Under the pieces are notes generated by a model. That model was not told the origin of the DNA, ran no database searches, and saw nothing but the letters and a program-made list of their open reading frames with translations. Shown piece after piece: positions 6,792 through 14,499 of a stretch of 45,848 bases of DNA. The DNA comes from DATAEY01 sp038199035 (lineage in GTDB: Bacteria > Actinomycetota > Thermoleophilia > Solirubrobacterales > Solirubrobacteraceae). Every line of letters begins with the position of its first letter. The first letter of the stretch is position 1. The position numbers were made by a program, and so were the translations under genes. The stretch covers positions 1 to 45,848 of the forward strand of contig JBBPZM010000029.1 of assembly GCA_038199035.1 (NCBI GenBank). The letters are read 5' to 3'.

Positions 6792-7808
6792 CTACTCGTC
6801 GTAGACGTCCTGGACGAAGCCCGAGAGCTGGATCGCAGCGTCGCGCACCGAGGCGATCGCCGTGGCGTAGTCCATGCGCACCGGCCCGATCACCGACACC
6901 GTTCCCAGGCTGCGGGCGGGCAGGCCGTAGGAGGCGGCGACGACGGCGAGCGAGCGCAGGGCGGGCGAGGCGTTCTCGCGACCGATGCGCACGTAGACGT
7001 CGCGCTGGGCCAGGGCCTCGCTGAGGACGCTGAGCAGGGTGACCCGGCGCTCGAGCAGGTCCATGAGCTCGTTGAGCTGCGAGACGTCCTCGAAGCGGTT
7101 CTCGGTGAGCAGCCTCGCCGCTCCTCCCATGTACAACGTCTCCTCCGCCGTCTCGGCCAGCTCGGTGAAGGCCGGCGCGAGCTCGGCGAGGAACGCCTGC
7201 TCGCCGGCGGAGAGGTGGGAGTCGCTCAGGCGCCCGGCGAGCATGCGCGCCCCGAGCCCCATCCCCACCAGGCGCTCGTTGAGATAGGACGCGGCCCACG
7301 CGGCCAGTCCCCGGTCGATCGGGCGCTCGAAGGTGAAGATGCGCTTGGAGACCCCGCCCGTGGAGGTGATGACGACCACCATCAGGACCTGCGGCTGGAG
7401 GACCAGCACCTCGACGTGCTTGACCGTCGAGGTCTCGATCGGCGGCGCGGAGACGATGGCCAGCAGGCTCGTGACCTGGGAGAGCGTCTCGGTGGTCACG
7501 CGCATCGCCTCGTCGACCTCGGTGCGCACCAGCGACAGGCTGAGGCCGGGGGCCCGATCGGCCCGCTGAGGCAGGAGGCGGTCGACGAAGTAGCGATAGC
7601 CGGAATCGGTCGGGACGCGGCCGGCCGAGGTGTGGGGATGGGCCAGCAGCCCGTGCTCCTCGAGCACGGCGAGCTCGTGGCGCACGGTCGAGGGCCCCCA
7701 CCCGACGTCCTCGTCGGACGCCAGCCACTTGGATCCCACGGGCTGGCCGGCGTCGAGATGACCCTGAACGACCTTGCGCAGGATCAGCTCCTGGCGGGCG
7801 CTCAGCAT
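6792..7808 (-). CDS. hrcA: Heat-inducible transcription repressor HrcA
   Basis: A 338-residue repressor of class I heat-shock genes that binds the CIRCE inverted repeat and is kept active by GroEL. The N-terminal winged helix reads LSARQELILRKVVQGHLDAG, then GPSTVRHELAVLEEHGLLAH and HTSAGRVPTDSGYRYFVD, all hallmarks of HrcA. The C-terminal part carries the GAF-like dimerisation region ending SVIGPVRMDYATAIASVRD. It is the first gene of the hrcA-dnaJ-prmA operon. I looked for a CIRCE (TTAGCACTC-N9-GAGTGCTAA) upstream of 7808 and did not see one, so self-repression by the classical site is not supported here. Confidence 0.95.
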   Translation of the reverse strand: MLSARQELILRKVVQGHLDAGQPVGSKWLASDEDVGWGPSTVRHELAVLEEHGLLAHPHTSAGRVPTDSGYRYFVDRLLPQRADRAPGLSLSLVRTEVDEAMRVTTETLSQVTSLLAIVSAPPIETSTVKHVEVLVLQPQVLMVVVITSTGGVSKRIFTFERPIDRGLAAWAASYLNERLVGMGLGARMLAGRLSDSHLSAGEQAFLAELAPAFTELAETAEETLYMGGAARLLTENRFEDVSQLNELMDLLERRVTLLSVLSEALAQRDVYVRIGRENASPALRSLAVVAASYGLPARSLGTVSVIGPVRMDYATAIASVRDAAIQLSGFVQDVYDE

Positions 7809-7842
7809 GCGGTGATTCTAGGAGCTGTCTGGTGGATCCCGG

Positions 7843-8028
7843 CTAGGCCGCGAGCGGCAGGAGCGCCACGTACCCCGGGTCGCGGCGTCGGTCCTCCCCC
7901 AGCCAGCGCACCACGACCAGCGCGCAGCCGCAATCGCAGGCCAGGGCCTCGATCTCCTCGACGCGGCCGAAGGCCTCGAACTCCTCCGAGCACCCGGGAT
8001 CCGAGCAGATCAGGCGCACGTGGATCAC
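7843..8028 (-). CDS. Small Cys-rich hypothetical protein (61 aa)
   Basis: I do not recognise a named family. The 61-residue product MIHVRLICSDPGCSEEFEAF... has cysteines at about 8, 13, 31, 33 and 35 (CSDPGC and CDCGC), suggesting a small zinc-ribbon-like fold with a hydrophobic tail. It sits alone upstream of hrcA on the same strand, 34 bp before its start, so it could be transcribed with it. The clustered Cys pairs and the ATG start make it more than a chance frame. No function is proposed. Confidence 0.6.
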   Translation of the reverse strand: MIHVRLICSDPGCSEEFEAFGRVEEIEALACDCGCALVVVRWLGEDRRRDPGYVALLPLAA

Positions 8029-8143
8029 GCCGAGGATGGTGAGGACAGCCGCGGACGGAACGGCGGGCGCCCGGACCCTCCGGACCGCCCGGCCCGCACC
8101 CTCCCCGCCTCCGGCGCCGGCCCGCCGGCGCCCCGACGGGCGC

Positions 8144-8539
8144 TCAACCCTCCAGCGAGAGCTCGGCCTCGGCGTTGCGGATGATCTGCTTGCCGCCCTG
8201 CTCGGCGACCGTGTCTACCACGGCCGTCCCGCCCCTGGCCTCGCGCACCGTGCCGGTGACCACCACCTCCTGCTCGGGGAAGCCCAGCCCGCGGAACTGC
8301 ACGCTCAGCCGGCGCAGGCGCTCGGGGCCACCCGCCGCCTCCGTCTGGGCCCGGGCCACCTGGGCCATGGTCCACAGGCCGTGGAGGATCTTCCCGGGTA
8401 GGCCCACCTGCTTGGCGAACTCCTCGTCGATGTGGATGGGGTTGAAGTCGCCCGACGCGCCGGCGTAGCGGTAGGTCACGTAGCGGTCGGGCGTGACCCG
8501 CAGCTCGGGGATGGCGCCACCCTGCTCGAGGTCGGCCAT
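8144..8539 (-). CDS. MaoC-type hydratase (HadB-like)
   Basis: A 131-residue single hot-dog-fold MaoC protein with the hydratase-2 motif in YAGASGDFNPIHIDEEFAKQ (about 24-43), giving the Asp/His catalytic pair. It also has the expected GKILHGLWTMAQVARA helix. It should act as the catalytic half of a heterodimeric (3R)-hydroxyacyl-thioester dehydratase, with the neighbouring 8544-8984 gene as the substrate-binding half, as in the mycobacterial HadAB arrangement. The ATG at 8539 begins MADLEQGG. The open frame upstream to 8689 lies over the partner gene and is not needed. The gap to the partner is only 4 bp, so they form one operon. Confidence 0.9.
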   Translation of the reverse strand: MADLEQGGAIPELRVTPDRYVTYRYAGASGDFNPIHIDEEFAKQVGLPGKILHGLWTMAQVARAQTEAAGGPERLRRLSVQFRGLGFPEQEVVVTGTVREARGGTAVVDTVAEQGGKQIIRNAEAELSLEG

Positions 8540-8543
8540 CTGC

Positions 8544-8984
8544 TCACACTCCCCTGACGATGTTGGTCCAGGTGCCGGTGCAGACCGTCTCTCCGTCCTG
8601 GTTGGTCGAGACGGTCTCGAAGACGTAGAAGCCGCGCCCGTCGCTCTCGTGGACGTCCTTGACCGAGGCGGTGGTGGTGATCTCGTCACCCGCGACCACC
8701 GGCGGCCCCCACACGAACTCCTGCCCGCCGTGGACCATGGCCGCGAAGTTGATCCCGACGTCGGGGTCGAAGATCGCCGGGGCCATGACCGGGGCGCTGT
8801 AGACGACGGCGAACATGGGTGGGGCTACGACGTCGGCGAACCCGGCCGCGCGCGCCGCCTCCGGGTCGAGGTGCAGGGGATCGGTCTCCCCCACCGCCGC
8901 GGCGTACTCCTTGATCTTCTCGCGGCCGACGGCGTAGACGCCGGGCGGGTAGGTCTTGCCGATCGCTTCGGTCTTGACGGGCAG
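8544..8984 (-). CDS. MaoC-type dehydratase, N-terminal half type (HadA-like)
   Basis: This is a hot-dog protein of the FAS1-dehydratase-region type, with KTEAIGKTYPPGVYAVGREK at the start, ETDPLHLDPEAARAAGF and VAPPMFAVVY. Such proteins pair with a short MaoC partner (here 8144-8539) to dehydrate 3-hydroxyacyl thioesters. The start is uncertain. An AGGAGGAGGAG run lies just upstream of an in-frame CTG at 8984 (LPVKTEA). The only standard in-frame start is a GTG at 9047, which would add a poorly conserved 21-residue leader. The end at 8544 is firm. Pathway assignment to fatty-acid or polyketide metabolism is inference. Confidence 0.88.
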   Translation of the reverse strand: MPVKTEAIGKTYPPGVYAVGREKIKEYAAAVGETDPLHLDPEAARAAGFADVVAPPMFAVVYSAPVMAPAIFDPDVGINFAAMVHGGQEFVWGPPVVAGDEITTTASVKDVHESDGRGFYVFETVSTNQDGETVCTGTWTNIVRGV

Positions 8985-9137
8985 CGCTGGCTCCTCCTCC
9001 TGATGCGGTTGGCGCTTTTGGTGGGCATATGCCACCGAAAAGGCCACTGGGCCGGGCGGCCGGCGGGCAGTCTACGCCTCGCACGCCCGACCGCTCGGCG
9101 CGGTCGATCAGGGAAGATCAGGTTTTCCGGAGGGAAC

Positions 9138-9237
9138 GGAGGGGTACCTCCTGCTGTGACGGCGAGGGCCGGTTCGGCACATAGTCCCCCGGCCCGCCCT
9201 CGCCCCCAAGGAGAAGGGCTCGACCATCGGGCCCTTC
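9138..9237. other. Cluster of three stem-loops between MaoC and SDR genes
   Basis: The 200-bp gap between the MaoC gene and the SDR gene encodes no protein. It holds three consecutive hairpins. GGAGG (9138-9142) pairs with CCTCC (9147-9151). GGCGAGGG (9161-9168) pairs with CCCTCGCC (9197-9204), extended by CCGG/CCGG inside with a 4-base bulge. GAAGGGC (9213-9219) pairs with GCCCTTC (9231-9237). A fourth hairpin lies at the SDR stop. None has a U-tract, so a role in termination or mRNA processing is only suggested. Confidence 0.45.
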
Positions 9238-9255
9238 GCCGTTCTCGGGGCGCTT

Positions 9256-9275
9256 CTGAGGGAAGCCTCCCTCAG
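9256..9275 (-). terminator. Perfect stem-loop at the SDR stop codon
   Basis: CTGAGGGA (9256-9263) and TCCCTCAG (9268-9275) form an 8-bp perfect stem with a 4-base loop, and the SDR stop codon lies inside the stem. No U-tract follows on the minus strand, so this is a terminator-like structure rather than a classical intrinsic terminator. Confidence 0.5.
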
Positions 9276-10069
9276 AGGATGATCGGAACCGCGCCCCCGT
9301 CGACCGACCACGCGGCGCCGGCGACGTTGGACGCGCGGGCCGAGCAGAGGAACACGACGACGGCGGCGACCTCCTCCTCGGCTCCGAAGCGGCCGAGGGG
9401 GATCTTGGCTCGCTGGGCCTCCAGCGCCTCCTCGCGCGTGGTGCCCTGCTCGGCCGCGACCTGGTCGGCCAGCCCGCCCTCGGCCATCCACAACGAGGTG
9501 CCGACCGCGCCCGGCGTGACGGCGTTGACGAGCACGCCGAGGCCGGCGTAGGTGTCCGCGAACACCCGCGACAGCGACAGCTGGGCCGCCTTGGTTACCG
9601 AGTAGGCGGCGTTGGTCAGCGACGGGCGCTTGCCGGCCGAAGAGCAGACGTTGACGATCCGTCCGTCTTCCCGCTCGGCCATGCGGGGCGCCGCGGCCCG
9701 CATGAGGGCGAGGGGAGCCATCACGTGCAGCTCCCACTGCGCGCGCCACTCGTCGTCGGTCAGCTCGTCCAGCGGACGCCGAGCGCTCGTCCCGGCGTTG
9801 TTGACGAGGACGTCCATCCCCCCGAAGCGCTCCTCGCAGGCCCCCACCAGGCGCTCGCCGGCGCCTGAGTCGGTCACGTCGGCGGCGAGGCCCTCGGCGC
9901 GCCCGCCCGCCCCGGCGCAGTCCTCGACCGCGCGGTCGAGCGCCTCGGTGTCCCGGGCGACCAGCAGGACGTGGGCGCCCTCAGCGCACAGCGCGCGCGC
10001 CGTGGCCAGCCCGATCCCGCGGCTCGCCCCGGTGACCAGGCAGGCCCTCCCGTCCAAGCCGAGGTCCAT
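9272..10069 (-). CDS. SDR-family oxidoreductase (3-oxoacyl-ACP reductase-like)
   Basis: A 265-residue classical short-chain dehydrogenase/reductase. The cofactor motif TGASRGIG lies at about 14-21, NNAG at about 89-92, the catalytic Ser in VNVCSSAG, and the YxxxK motif in YSVTK at about 155-159. The C-terminal block GRFGAEEEVAAVVVFLCS with a glycine-rich end is typical of FabG-like enzymes. Thirteen or so residues before the glycine motif favour NADP(H) (Arg after the motif). It follows the MaoC pair on the same strand, suggesting related acyl-chain chemistry. The ATG at 10069 lies 41 bp from the divergent yjbQ start. The substrate is not predictable from sequence. Confidence 0.9.
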   Translation of the reverse strand: MDLGLDGRACLVTGASRGIGLATARALCAEGAHVLLVARDTEALDRAVEDCAGAGGRAEGLAADVTDSGAGERLVGACEERFGGMDVLVNNAGTSARRPLDELTDDEWRAQWELHVMAPLALMRAAAPRMAEREDGRIVNVCSSAGKRPSLTNAAYSVTKAAQLSLSRVFADTYAGLGVLVNAVTPGAVGTSLWMAEGGLADQVAAEQGTTREEALEAQRAKIPLGRFGAEEEVAAVVVFLCSARASNVAGAAWSVDGGAVPIIL

Positions 10070-10110
10070 GCCGCCATCATGTCGGGAACCGCGAGCCGAC
10101 GAGGAGGCCG

Positions 10111-10572
10111 ATGAAGTCGCACACCGTCTACCGCACGTTCCACACCGATCAGCGACGTGAGTTCGTGCGCATCACCGAGGACGTGCAGGCGGCGGTCGAG
10201 CAGTCGGGGGTGGATGAGGGGATGGTGCTGGTCAGCGCCATGCACATCACGGCGGGGGTGTGGGTCAACGACGACGAGCCGGGCATCCACGCCGACGCGC
10301 TCGAATGGCTGGACAAGCTGGCGCCTCCCTCGTGGCGAGCCCCGGCCAACGACGTGGCGGGCCAGTTGCTGCCCGATCCAGGCGATTACCGCCACCACCG
10401 CGGCGGCGAGGACAACGGCGATGCCCACCTCAAGAACCTCCTCGTCCACCACCAGGTCGTGCTGCCGATCACCGGCGGCCGGCTCGACCTCGGGCCGTGG
10501 CAGGCCGTGTTCTACGCCGAGTTCGACGGCGGGCGCGACAAGCGGCTGGTCATCAAGGTGATGGGCGAGTAG
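10111..10572 (+). CDS. yjbQ: YjbQ/UPF0047 family protein
   Basis: A 153-residue member of the UPF0047 (YjbQ) family, sometimes named secondary thiamine-phosphate synthase because some members have weak activity of that kind. The true role is unsettled. Family motifs visible are HITAGVWVNDDEP (about 46-58), the metal-ligand region DNGDAHLKNLLVHHQ (about 100-114) and ITGGRLDLGPWQAVFYAEFDG near the C-terminus. The start ATG at 10111 is preceded by GAGGAGG, a strong ribosome site. It is transcribed away from the SDR gene. Confidence 0.92.
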   Translation: MKSHTVYRTFHTDQRREFVRITEDVQAAVEQSGVDEGMVLVSAMHITAGVWVNDDEPGIHADALEWLDKLAPPSWRAPANDVAGQLLPDPGDYRHHRGGEDNGDAHLKNLLVHHQVVLPITGGRLDLGPWQAVFYAEFDGGRDKRLVIKVMGE

Positions 10573-10597
10573 GCGCGGGTCTGTGATCGACCGCTCG

Positions 10598-10621
10598 ACG
10601 CCGGCGACCGGCCGTCGGCGT
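10598..10621 (+). terminator. Stem-loop after yjbQ
   Basis: ACGCCGGCG (10598-10606) pairs with CGTCGGCGT (10613-10621) with one mismatch, about 25 bp after the yjbQ stop and before the sugar dehydrogenase gene. No strong U-tract follows, so termination is tentative. Confidence 0.35.
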
Positions 10622-10662
10622 GGGACGGTTGAGCCAGCGCACCGGCGGGCAGGCTCCTCCTG

Positions 10663-11841
10663 ATGTCCGGCCGGCTCGTCTCGACCAGGCTCACGACCAT
10701 CGCCCTGGCTGCGGGCGCGCTGGCCAGCTGCGGCAGCGGCACGGGCACGACGGGCCGCGCGTCGTCGAGCCCGCCACCCCCCGCCTCCCGGCCGGCGCCT
10801 GCTCCCGCGCACACCAGCGCCCTGGCCCGCCATCCCGGTGGCCCCCTCGTCGCCACGATCGCAACCGGCCTCGACGTTCCCTGGGAGATCGCCTTTCTGC
10901 CCGACGGCCGGGCGCTGATCACCGAGCGCCCCGGGCGCGTGCGCCTGCTGGGACGCGACCATCGCCTGGCGCCGGGGACGGTGGCCGCGGTGCCGGTCAG
11001 CGCGCAGGGCGAGGGCGGCCTGCTCGGGCTGGCCGTGGATCCCCAGTTCACCACCAACCGGTTCGTCTACCTCTACCGCACGACCGCCGCGGGCAACGTA
11101 GTCACGCGCTACCGGATGGTCGGCAACCGGCTTACGCCACAGGCGACGATCGTGCGCGGGATCCGCGCCGGGTTCGTCCACGACGGCGGGCGCATCCACT
11201 TCGGCCCCGATCGGCGGCTGTACATCTCCACCGGGGAGACCGGCGACGGGCCGCTGGCCCAGCAGCGCAGCTCGCTCAACGGCAAGTTCCTCCGCCTCGG
11301 GCCGGCCGGCTACCACGCGACACATGCCGTGCGCCCCGAGGTCTTCTCGCTGGGCCACCGCAACCCGCAGGGCTTCGACTGGCAGCCGGGGACCGGACGC
11401 CTGGTGGCCACCGAGCACGGCCCGTCGGGCGGCGACGGGCCCGACGGCTTCGACGAGGTCAACCTCATCCACCAGGCCGGCAACTACGGCTGGCCGGTCG
11501 TCTTCGGCACCGGGCGGCGCGCGGGGCTCATCCCCCCGGTCGTCCTCTACCGCACCGCGATCGCGCCCTCCGGGGCGACGTTCGTCTCCAAGCCGGGATC
11601 GTCCTGGACCGGCGACTTCATCTTCGGCGCGCTGATCGGCGAGCAGGTGCGCCGCGTGTGCTTCGCCGGCGCGCGGGTCACCTGCAACCAGGAGCTGTGG
11701 CGCGGACGCTTCGGCCGGATGCGCACCGTGGTCGAGGGGCCCGACGGCGCGCTCTACGCGCTGACCAACAACCGCGACGGACGGGGCACTCCGCGGCCGG
11801 GCGACGACCGCGTGCTGAGGATCGTGCCCCCGGCGGGCTAG
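10663..11841 (+). CDS. PQQ-dependent sugar dehydrogenase-like lipoprotein
   Basis: A 392-residue secreted six-bladed propeller of the soluble glucose/sorbosone (aldose sugar) dehydrogenase type, which oxidises sugars using PQQ. The N-terminus has a hydrophobic segment ending ALASC (about 18-22), a plausible lipobox, then a Ser/Gly/Pro-rich linker. Family blocks in order are GLDVPWEIAFLPDGRALITE, GGLLGLAVDPQF, HDGGRIHFGPDRRLYISTGE, GHRNPQGFDWQP, EHGPSGGDGPDGFDEVN and PSGATFVSK. The catalytic base is probably the His in the VHDGGRIHFG region. No PQQ biosynthesis genes are in the window, so cofactor supply is unknown. Confidence 0.92.
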   Translation: MSGRLVSTRLTTIALAAGALASCGSGTGTTGRASSSPPPPASRPAPAPAHTSALARHPGGPLVATIATGLDVPWEIAFLPDGRALITERPGRVRLLGRDHRLAPGTVAAVPVSAQGEGGLLGLAVDPQFTTNRFVYLYRTTAAGNVVTRYRMVGNRLTPQATIVRGIRAGFVHDGGRIHFGPDRRLYISTGETGDGPLAQQRSSLNGKFLRLGPAGYHATHAVRPEVFSLGHRNPQGFDWQPGTGRLVATEHGPSGGDGPDGFDEVNLIHQAGNYGWPVVFGTGRRAGLIPPVVLYRTAIAPSGATFVSKPGSSWTGDFIFGALIGEQVRRVCFAGARVTCNQELWRGRFGRMRTVVEGPDGALYALTNNRDGRGTPRPGDDRVLRIVPPAG

Positions 11842-11865
11842 CCGGTCGTCCCGGGCCTGCTCACG

Positions 11866-12201
11866 GTGACCGCTGAGGAGCTCCGCAGCTGGTGCCTGGC
11901 ACGGCCGGGGGCCGAGGAGACGTTCCCCTTCTCCCCGGGCACCTCGGTGTTCAAGGTCGCCGCCAAGATCTTCGCCATCTCGGCGCTGGGCGCGCGGCCG
12001 CTCGAGGTGAGCCTGAAGTGCGAGCCGGAGCTGGGCGAGCTGCTGCGGGCGACGTATGACTCGATCGTCCCCGGCTACCACCTCAACAAGCGCCATTGGA
12101 TCACGATCACGCTCGACGGGGAGATCGAAGACGCGCGCGTGCGCGACCTCGTCGAGGACAGCTACGACCTGGTCAGGCCGGCGGGGGCGGGGCGCGGCTG
12201 A
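11866..12201 (+). CDS. MmcQ/YjbR-like protein
   Basis: A 111-residue single-domain YjbR/MmcQ protein, a small CyaY-like fold with a suspected DNA-binding surface but no firm function. The typical pattern is present: LRSWCLARPGAEETFPF, VFKVAAKIFAI, EVSLKCEPELGELLR and GYHLNKRHWITITLDG. The start is a GTG at 11866, 25 bp after the sugar dehydrogenase stop. Its last codons and stop are duplicated in tandem directly downstream (12186-12244). Confidence 0.9.
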   Translation: MTAEELRSWCLARPGAEETFPFSPGTSVFKVAAKIFAISALGARPLEVSLKCEPELGELLRATYDSIVPGYHLNKRHWITITLDGEIEDARVRDLVEDSYDLVRPAGAGRG

Positions 12202-12244
12202 GTGCTAGGACCTGCCCAGGCGGGGCGCGGCTGAGTGCTAGGAC
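12186..12244. repeat. Tandem duplication of a gene tail plus stop (2 x 26 bp, period 33)
   Basis: Copies at 12186-12211 and 12219-12244 are identical over 26 bp. The first contains the end of the YjbR-like gene (AGRG-stop). The second repeats the same codons and TGA in frame, 11 codons later. The spacer is only 7 bp. Confidence 0.9.
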
Positions 12245-12314
12245 TTGTTCCCGGGGCGCCATCGAGCCGCGCCCCCCGTCCCGTGCCGACCGACCAACCT
12301 AGGAGCCGACCACC

Positions 12315-12710
12315 ATGGCCACCGCCGCCCAGCTCGTCACCGGCGTCGACTTCGTAGCCGTCCCCACCAAGGACATCGAGGCCGCCGTCGAGTTCTATGG
12401 CGACACCCTCGGCCTGCCCCGATCCGCCTACATGCCCGAGCGCAACTACGCCGAGTTTGAGACCGGCAACCTGACGCTCAGCCTGATCGTCGCCGAGAAG
12501 ATGGGCATGGAGCACCACGTGAACCGCAACGCCATCGCGCTGCACGTAGACGATGTCGAAGCCGCCCGAGCGACGCTCGAGGACCGCGGCGTCACCTTCG
12601 AGGGCGACACCTTCGACACCGGCGTCTGCCACATGGCCTTCTTCGCCGATCCCGACGGCAACGCGCTGATGCTCCATCATCGCTACGCGCCGCGGACGCC
12701 CGAGGCGTGA
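12315..12710 (+). CDS. VOC-family (glyoxalase/bleomycin-resistance fold) protein
   Basis: A 131-residue vicinal-oxygen-chelate protein made of two beta-alpha-beta-beta-beta modules. It starts with TGVDFVAVPTKDIEAAVEFYGDTLGLP and ends with FFADPDGNALMLHHRYAP, matching the first and last modules of single-domain VOC proteins. Candidate metal ligands are the His at about 75 and the Glu/His near the ends, but the first-strand position is Asp-Phe rather than the usual His. Metal use is therefore unsure. The ribosome site CTAGGAG precedes the ATG. The substrate is unknown. Confidence 0.9.
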   Translation: MATAAQLVTGVDFVAVPTKDIEAAVEFYGDTLGLPRSAYMPERNYAEFETGNLTLSLIVAEKMGMEHHVNRNAIALHVDDVEAARATLEDRGVTFEGDTFDTGVCHMAFFADPDGNALMLHHRYAPRTPEA

Positions 12711-12738
12711 CGTAGACCGTGGGGCTCAGTGGCCCGGC

Positions 12739-13800
12739 ATGACGTTGGACGACGAGCCGCGGGCACCCGTCGCCGGCCTCGAGCGCGAGCAGCGCCGGGC
12801 CGTTCCTCTGGCCGTCTCCAAGGATCTCCCGCCCGCCGAGGGCAGCATCGCGCGGGTGCTCGCCGCGATCCGCGGGTTCGGACGACGTCATCGCAAGCTG
12901 ATCACAATCACCGGCTCGTTGGCGGCGGCGGCGGCGCTCGCGTACGTGCTCGCCGGCCGGCGCGCCGAGTTCGTGACGGCACTGCGAAGCGCGTCGATCG
13001 GCGTCCTCGCCCTTGCCGCCGCGCTCCAGGTCGTCGCGCTGCTGGCCCGCAGCGAGGCTTGGCATCGCTGCATCGAGGCGGCGGGCGGCACAGTCGACCG
13101 GCGCATCCTCTACCGCGCCTCGAGCATGGGCTACATCGGAAGCGTGCTCAACTCGCAGCTGGGGGTGGCCGCGCGCATCGGAGCGCTGCGGACCTCCTCT
13201 CCCGCCGAGAGTCCGGGCATCTCGACGCTCGTCGCCGCCGAGTTCCCGATCCTCGCCGTCGAAGGGACGCTCGCCGCGCTGACCTCGGTCACCCTCATCG
13301 GGCCGCTCGGCCTCCCCTGGTGGCTGCCGATCATCTGCCTCGTCGTCCTGGTCGCCGTCAGCGCCGGCCTGCGCCACCTGGCGCTGCGCACCGGGCGCAA
13401 GCTGTGGAAGGGGCTCACGGTGCTGCGCAGCCTGCATGGCGGCGGGCGCCTGGTCGGGCTCGTGCTGATCGCCGTCTTCGCCCAGATCCTGCGCAACTGG
13501 CTCCTGCTGCACGCCGTGGGCGTGGACGCCTCGTTCTTCGACGCGATCGCGGTCCTGATCGCCATGGTCACGCTGAGCCAGCTCCCGGTCGGACCCCTCT
13601 CGGGCACCGCCGCGGCCGTGCTGATCCTCGGCCGCAACGGCGTCGCCGCGGTCGCGGCCGCCGGCCTGCTGACCACGGTCACCGGGACGATCGGCGGCCT
13701 GGGCTTCGGCGCCTGGGCCGGGCTCGACCGCCTCTGGCACGGCAGCGGCCCCCAGGCCGCGCTGCGGCGGGCGCGCTCGGTTGGCCGGCGCCACGGCTAG
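12739..13800 (+). CDS. UPF0104/YbhN-like flippase-domain membrane protein
   Basis: A 353-residue integral membrane protein of the lysylphosphatidylglycerol-synthase TM (YbhN/UPF0104) type, without the soluble synthase domain. It has a charged cytoplasmic N-terminus (to about 50). Hydrophobic segments begin at about 54, 90, 168, 192, 240 and 265. The family's conserved central region RASSMGYIGSVLNSQLGVAARIGALR lies at about 118-143. The Pro/Gly-rich motif SQLPVGPLSGTAAAVLILGRNG is at about 277-298. Members are proposed lipid or polyprenyl-linked substrate translocators. The start at 12739 (ATG) lies 29 bp after the VOC gene. Confidence 0.85.
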   Translation: MTLDDEPRAPVAGLEREQRRAVPLAVSKDLPPAEGSIARVLAAIRGFGRRHRKLITITGSLAAAAALAYVLAGRRAEFVTALRSASIGVLALAAALQVVALLARSEAWHRCIEAAGGTVDRRILYRASSMGYIGSVLNSQLGVAARIGALRTSSPAESPGISTLVAAEFPILAVEGTLAALTSVTLIGPLGLPWWLPIICLVVLVAVSAGLRHLALRTGRKLWKGLTVLRSLHGGGRLVGLVLIAVFAQILRNWLLLHAVGVDASFFDAIAVLIAMVTLSQLPVGPLSGTAAAVLILGRNGVAAVAAAGLLTTVTGTIGGLGFGAWAGLDRLWHGSGPQAALRRARSVGRRHG

Positions 13801-13849
13801 CTGGCGGCCGGCCGGATGCTGCTGGGGGACCGGCTCCTGCGGTCCCTAC

Positions 13850-14480
13850 TCAATGGCGGTCAAACTCGGCGTCCACCATCGCCCGGTGGCTGTTCGGGAG
13901 CTCGTAGAGCTCGTAGACCTGCCGCTCCGCCTCGGTCTCATCCGCGTCCAAGGTCCCGCGCAGGTCTCCGAGGCGATCGAGGCTCTTTGACAGCTCGCGC
14001 TGCAACTCCTCGCGAAACGCGCGACTGTCCGGATCACGCGAGAGGCGGGCGCGGTTGCGCCGCATGACCGCGAGCAGGTCCTCCAGCCCGTGGGAGTCGT
14101 ACGCCCGCAGGATCGTCGAGCCCTGGAGTGCGGTCACACGGACGCCGGCCGGCGGCGGCGCGTCGCTCTTCGCTCGCGAACAGCGCGTAGTCGGGCTGGC
14201 GGCGCCCGCCGGCCACCGGCAGGCCGGCCTGCACGGTGTAGGCGAAGCCCAACCGGTTGAGCACCGGCCTGATGAAGCGCTCCTCGGTCTGGGACTCGTT
14301 GGCCTGGAGAAGGCCCGCGCGCTCAGCCGCCCACAGCGTCTTCAAGTCGTGCCGAAGCGGCTCGTACTGCGCGGGAGCGATCTCCGGCCACGCGGCGAGT
14401 CGCTCACGGAAGAAATGCTCGGAGAACAGCCCCCCGTACTCGAACGCGCTCAGCGAGAGCTGGACTGTGGCCGAGGCTCG
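13850..14480 (-). pseudogene. Remnant of a type IIG (Eco57I-like) restriction-modification enzyme
   Basis: Two pieces in different frames are recognisable. The first (about 14474-14150) encodes FEYGGLFSEHFFRERL and then ANESQTEERFIRPVLNRLGF and GGRRQPDYALF, matching the N-terminal nuclease-like region of Eco57I-type fused enzymes. The second (14137-13850) encodes MRRNRARLSRDPDSRAF and ERQVYELYELP, matching the extreme C-terminus, where such enzymes have an LVYxLYGL motif. The join is near 14140. Several hundred central residues, including the whole methyltransferase and target-recognition parts, are missing, and the frame changes across the join. No clear start is left for the first piece. 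It is a dead relic of a defence gene. Confidence 0.75.
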
Positions 14481-14499
14481 TCCTGCACAGCCGCCCAGC

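Noticed and set aside
3485..7024. A very long plus-strand open frame (over 1100 codons) across ndh, prmA, dnaJ and hrcA
   Set aside because: It is antisense to four well-recognised genes, is Arg/Pro/Gly-rich, and shows no family pattern. It is a high-GC shadow frame.
7809..7842. CIRCE operator before hrcA
   Set aside because: No TTAGCACTC/GAGTGCTAA inverted repeat is present in the gap or just upstream.
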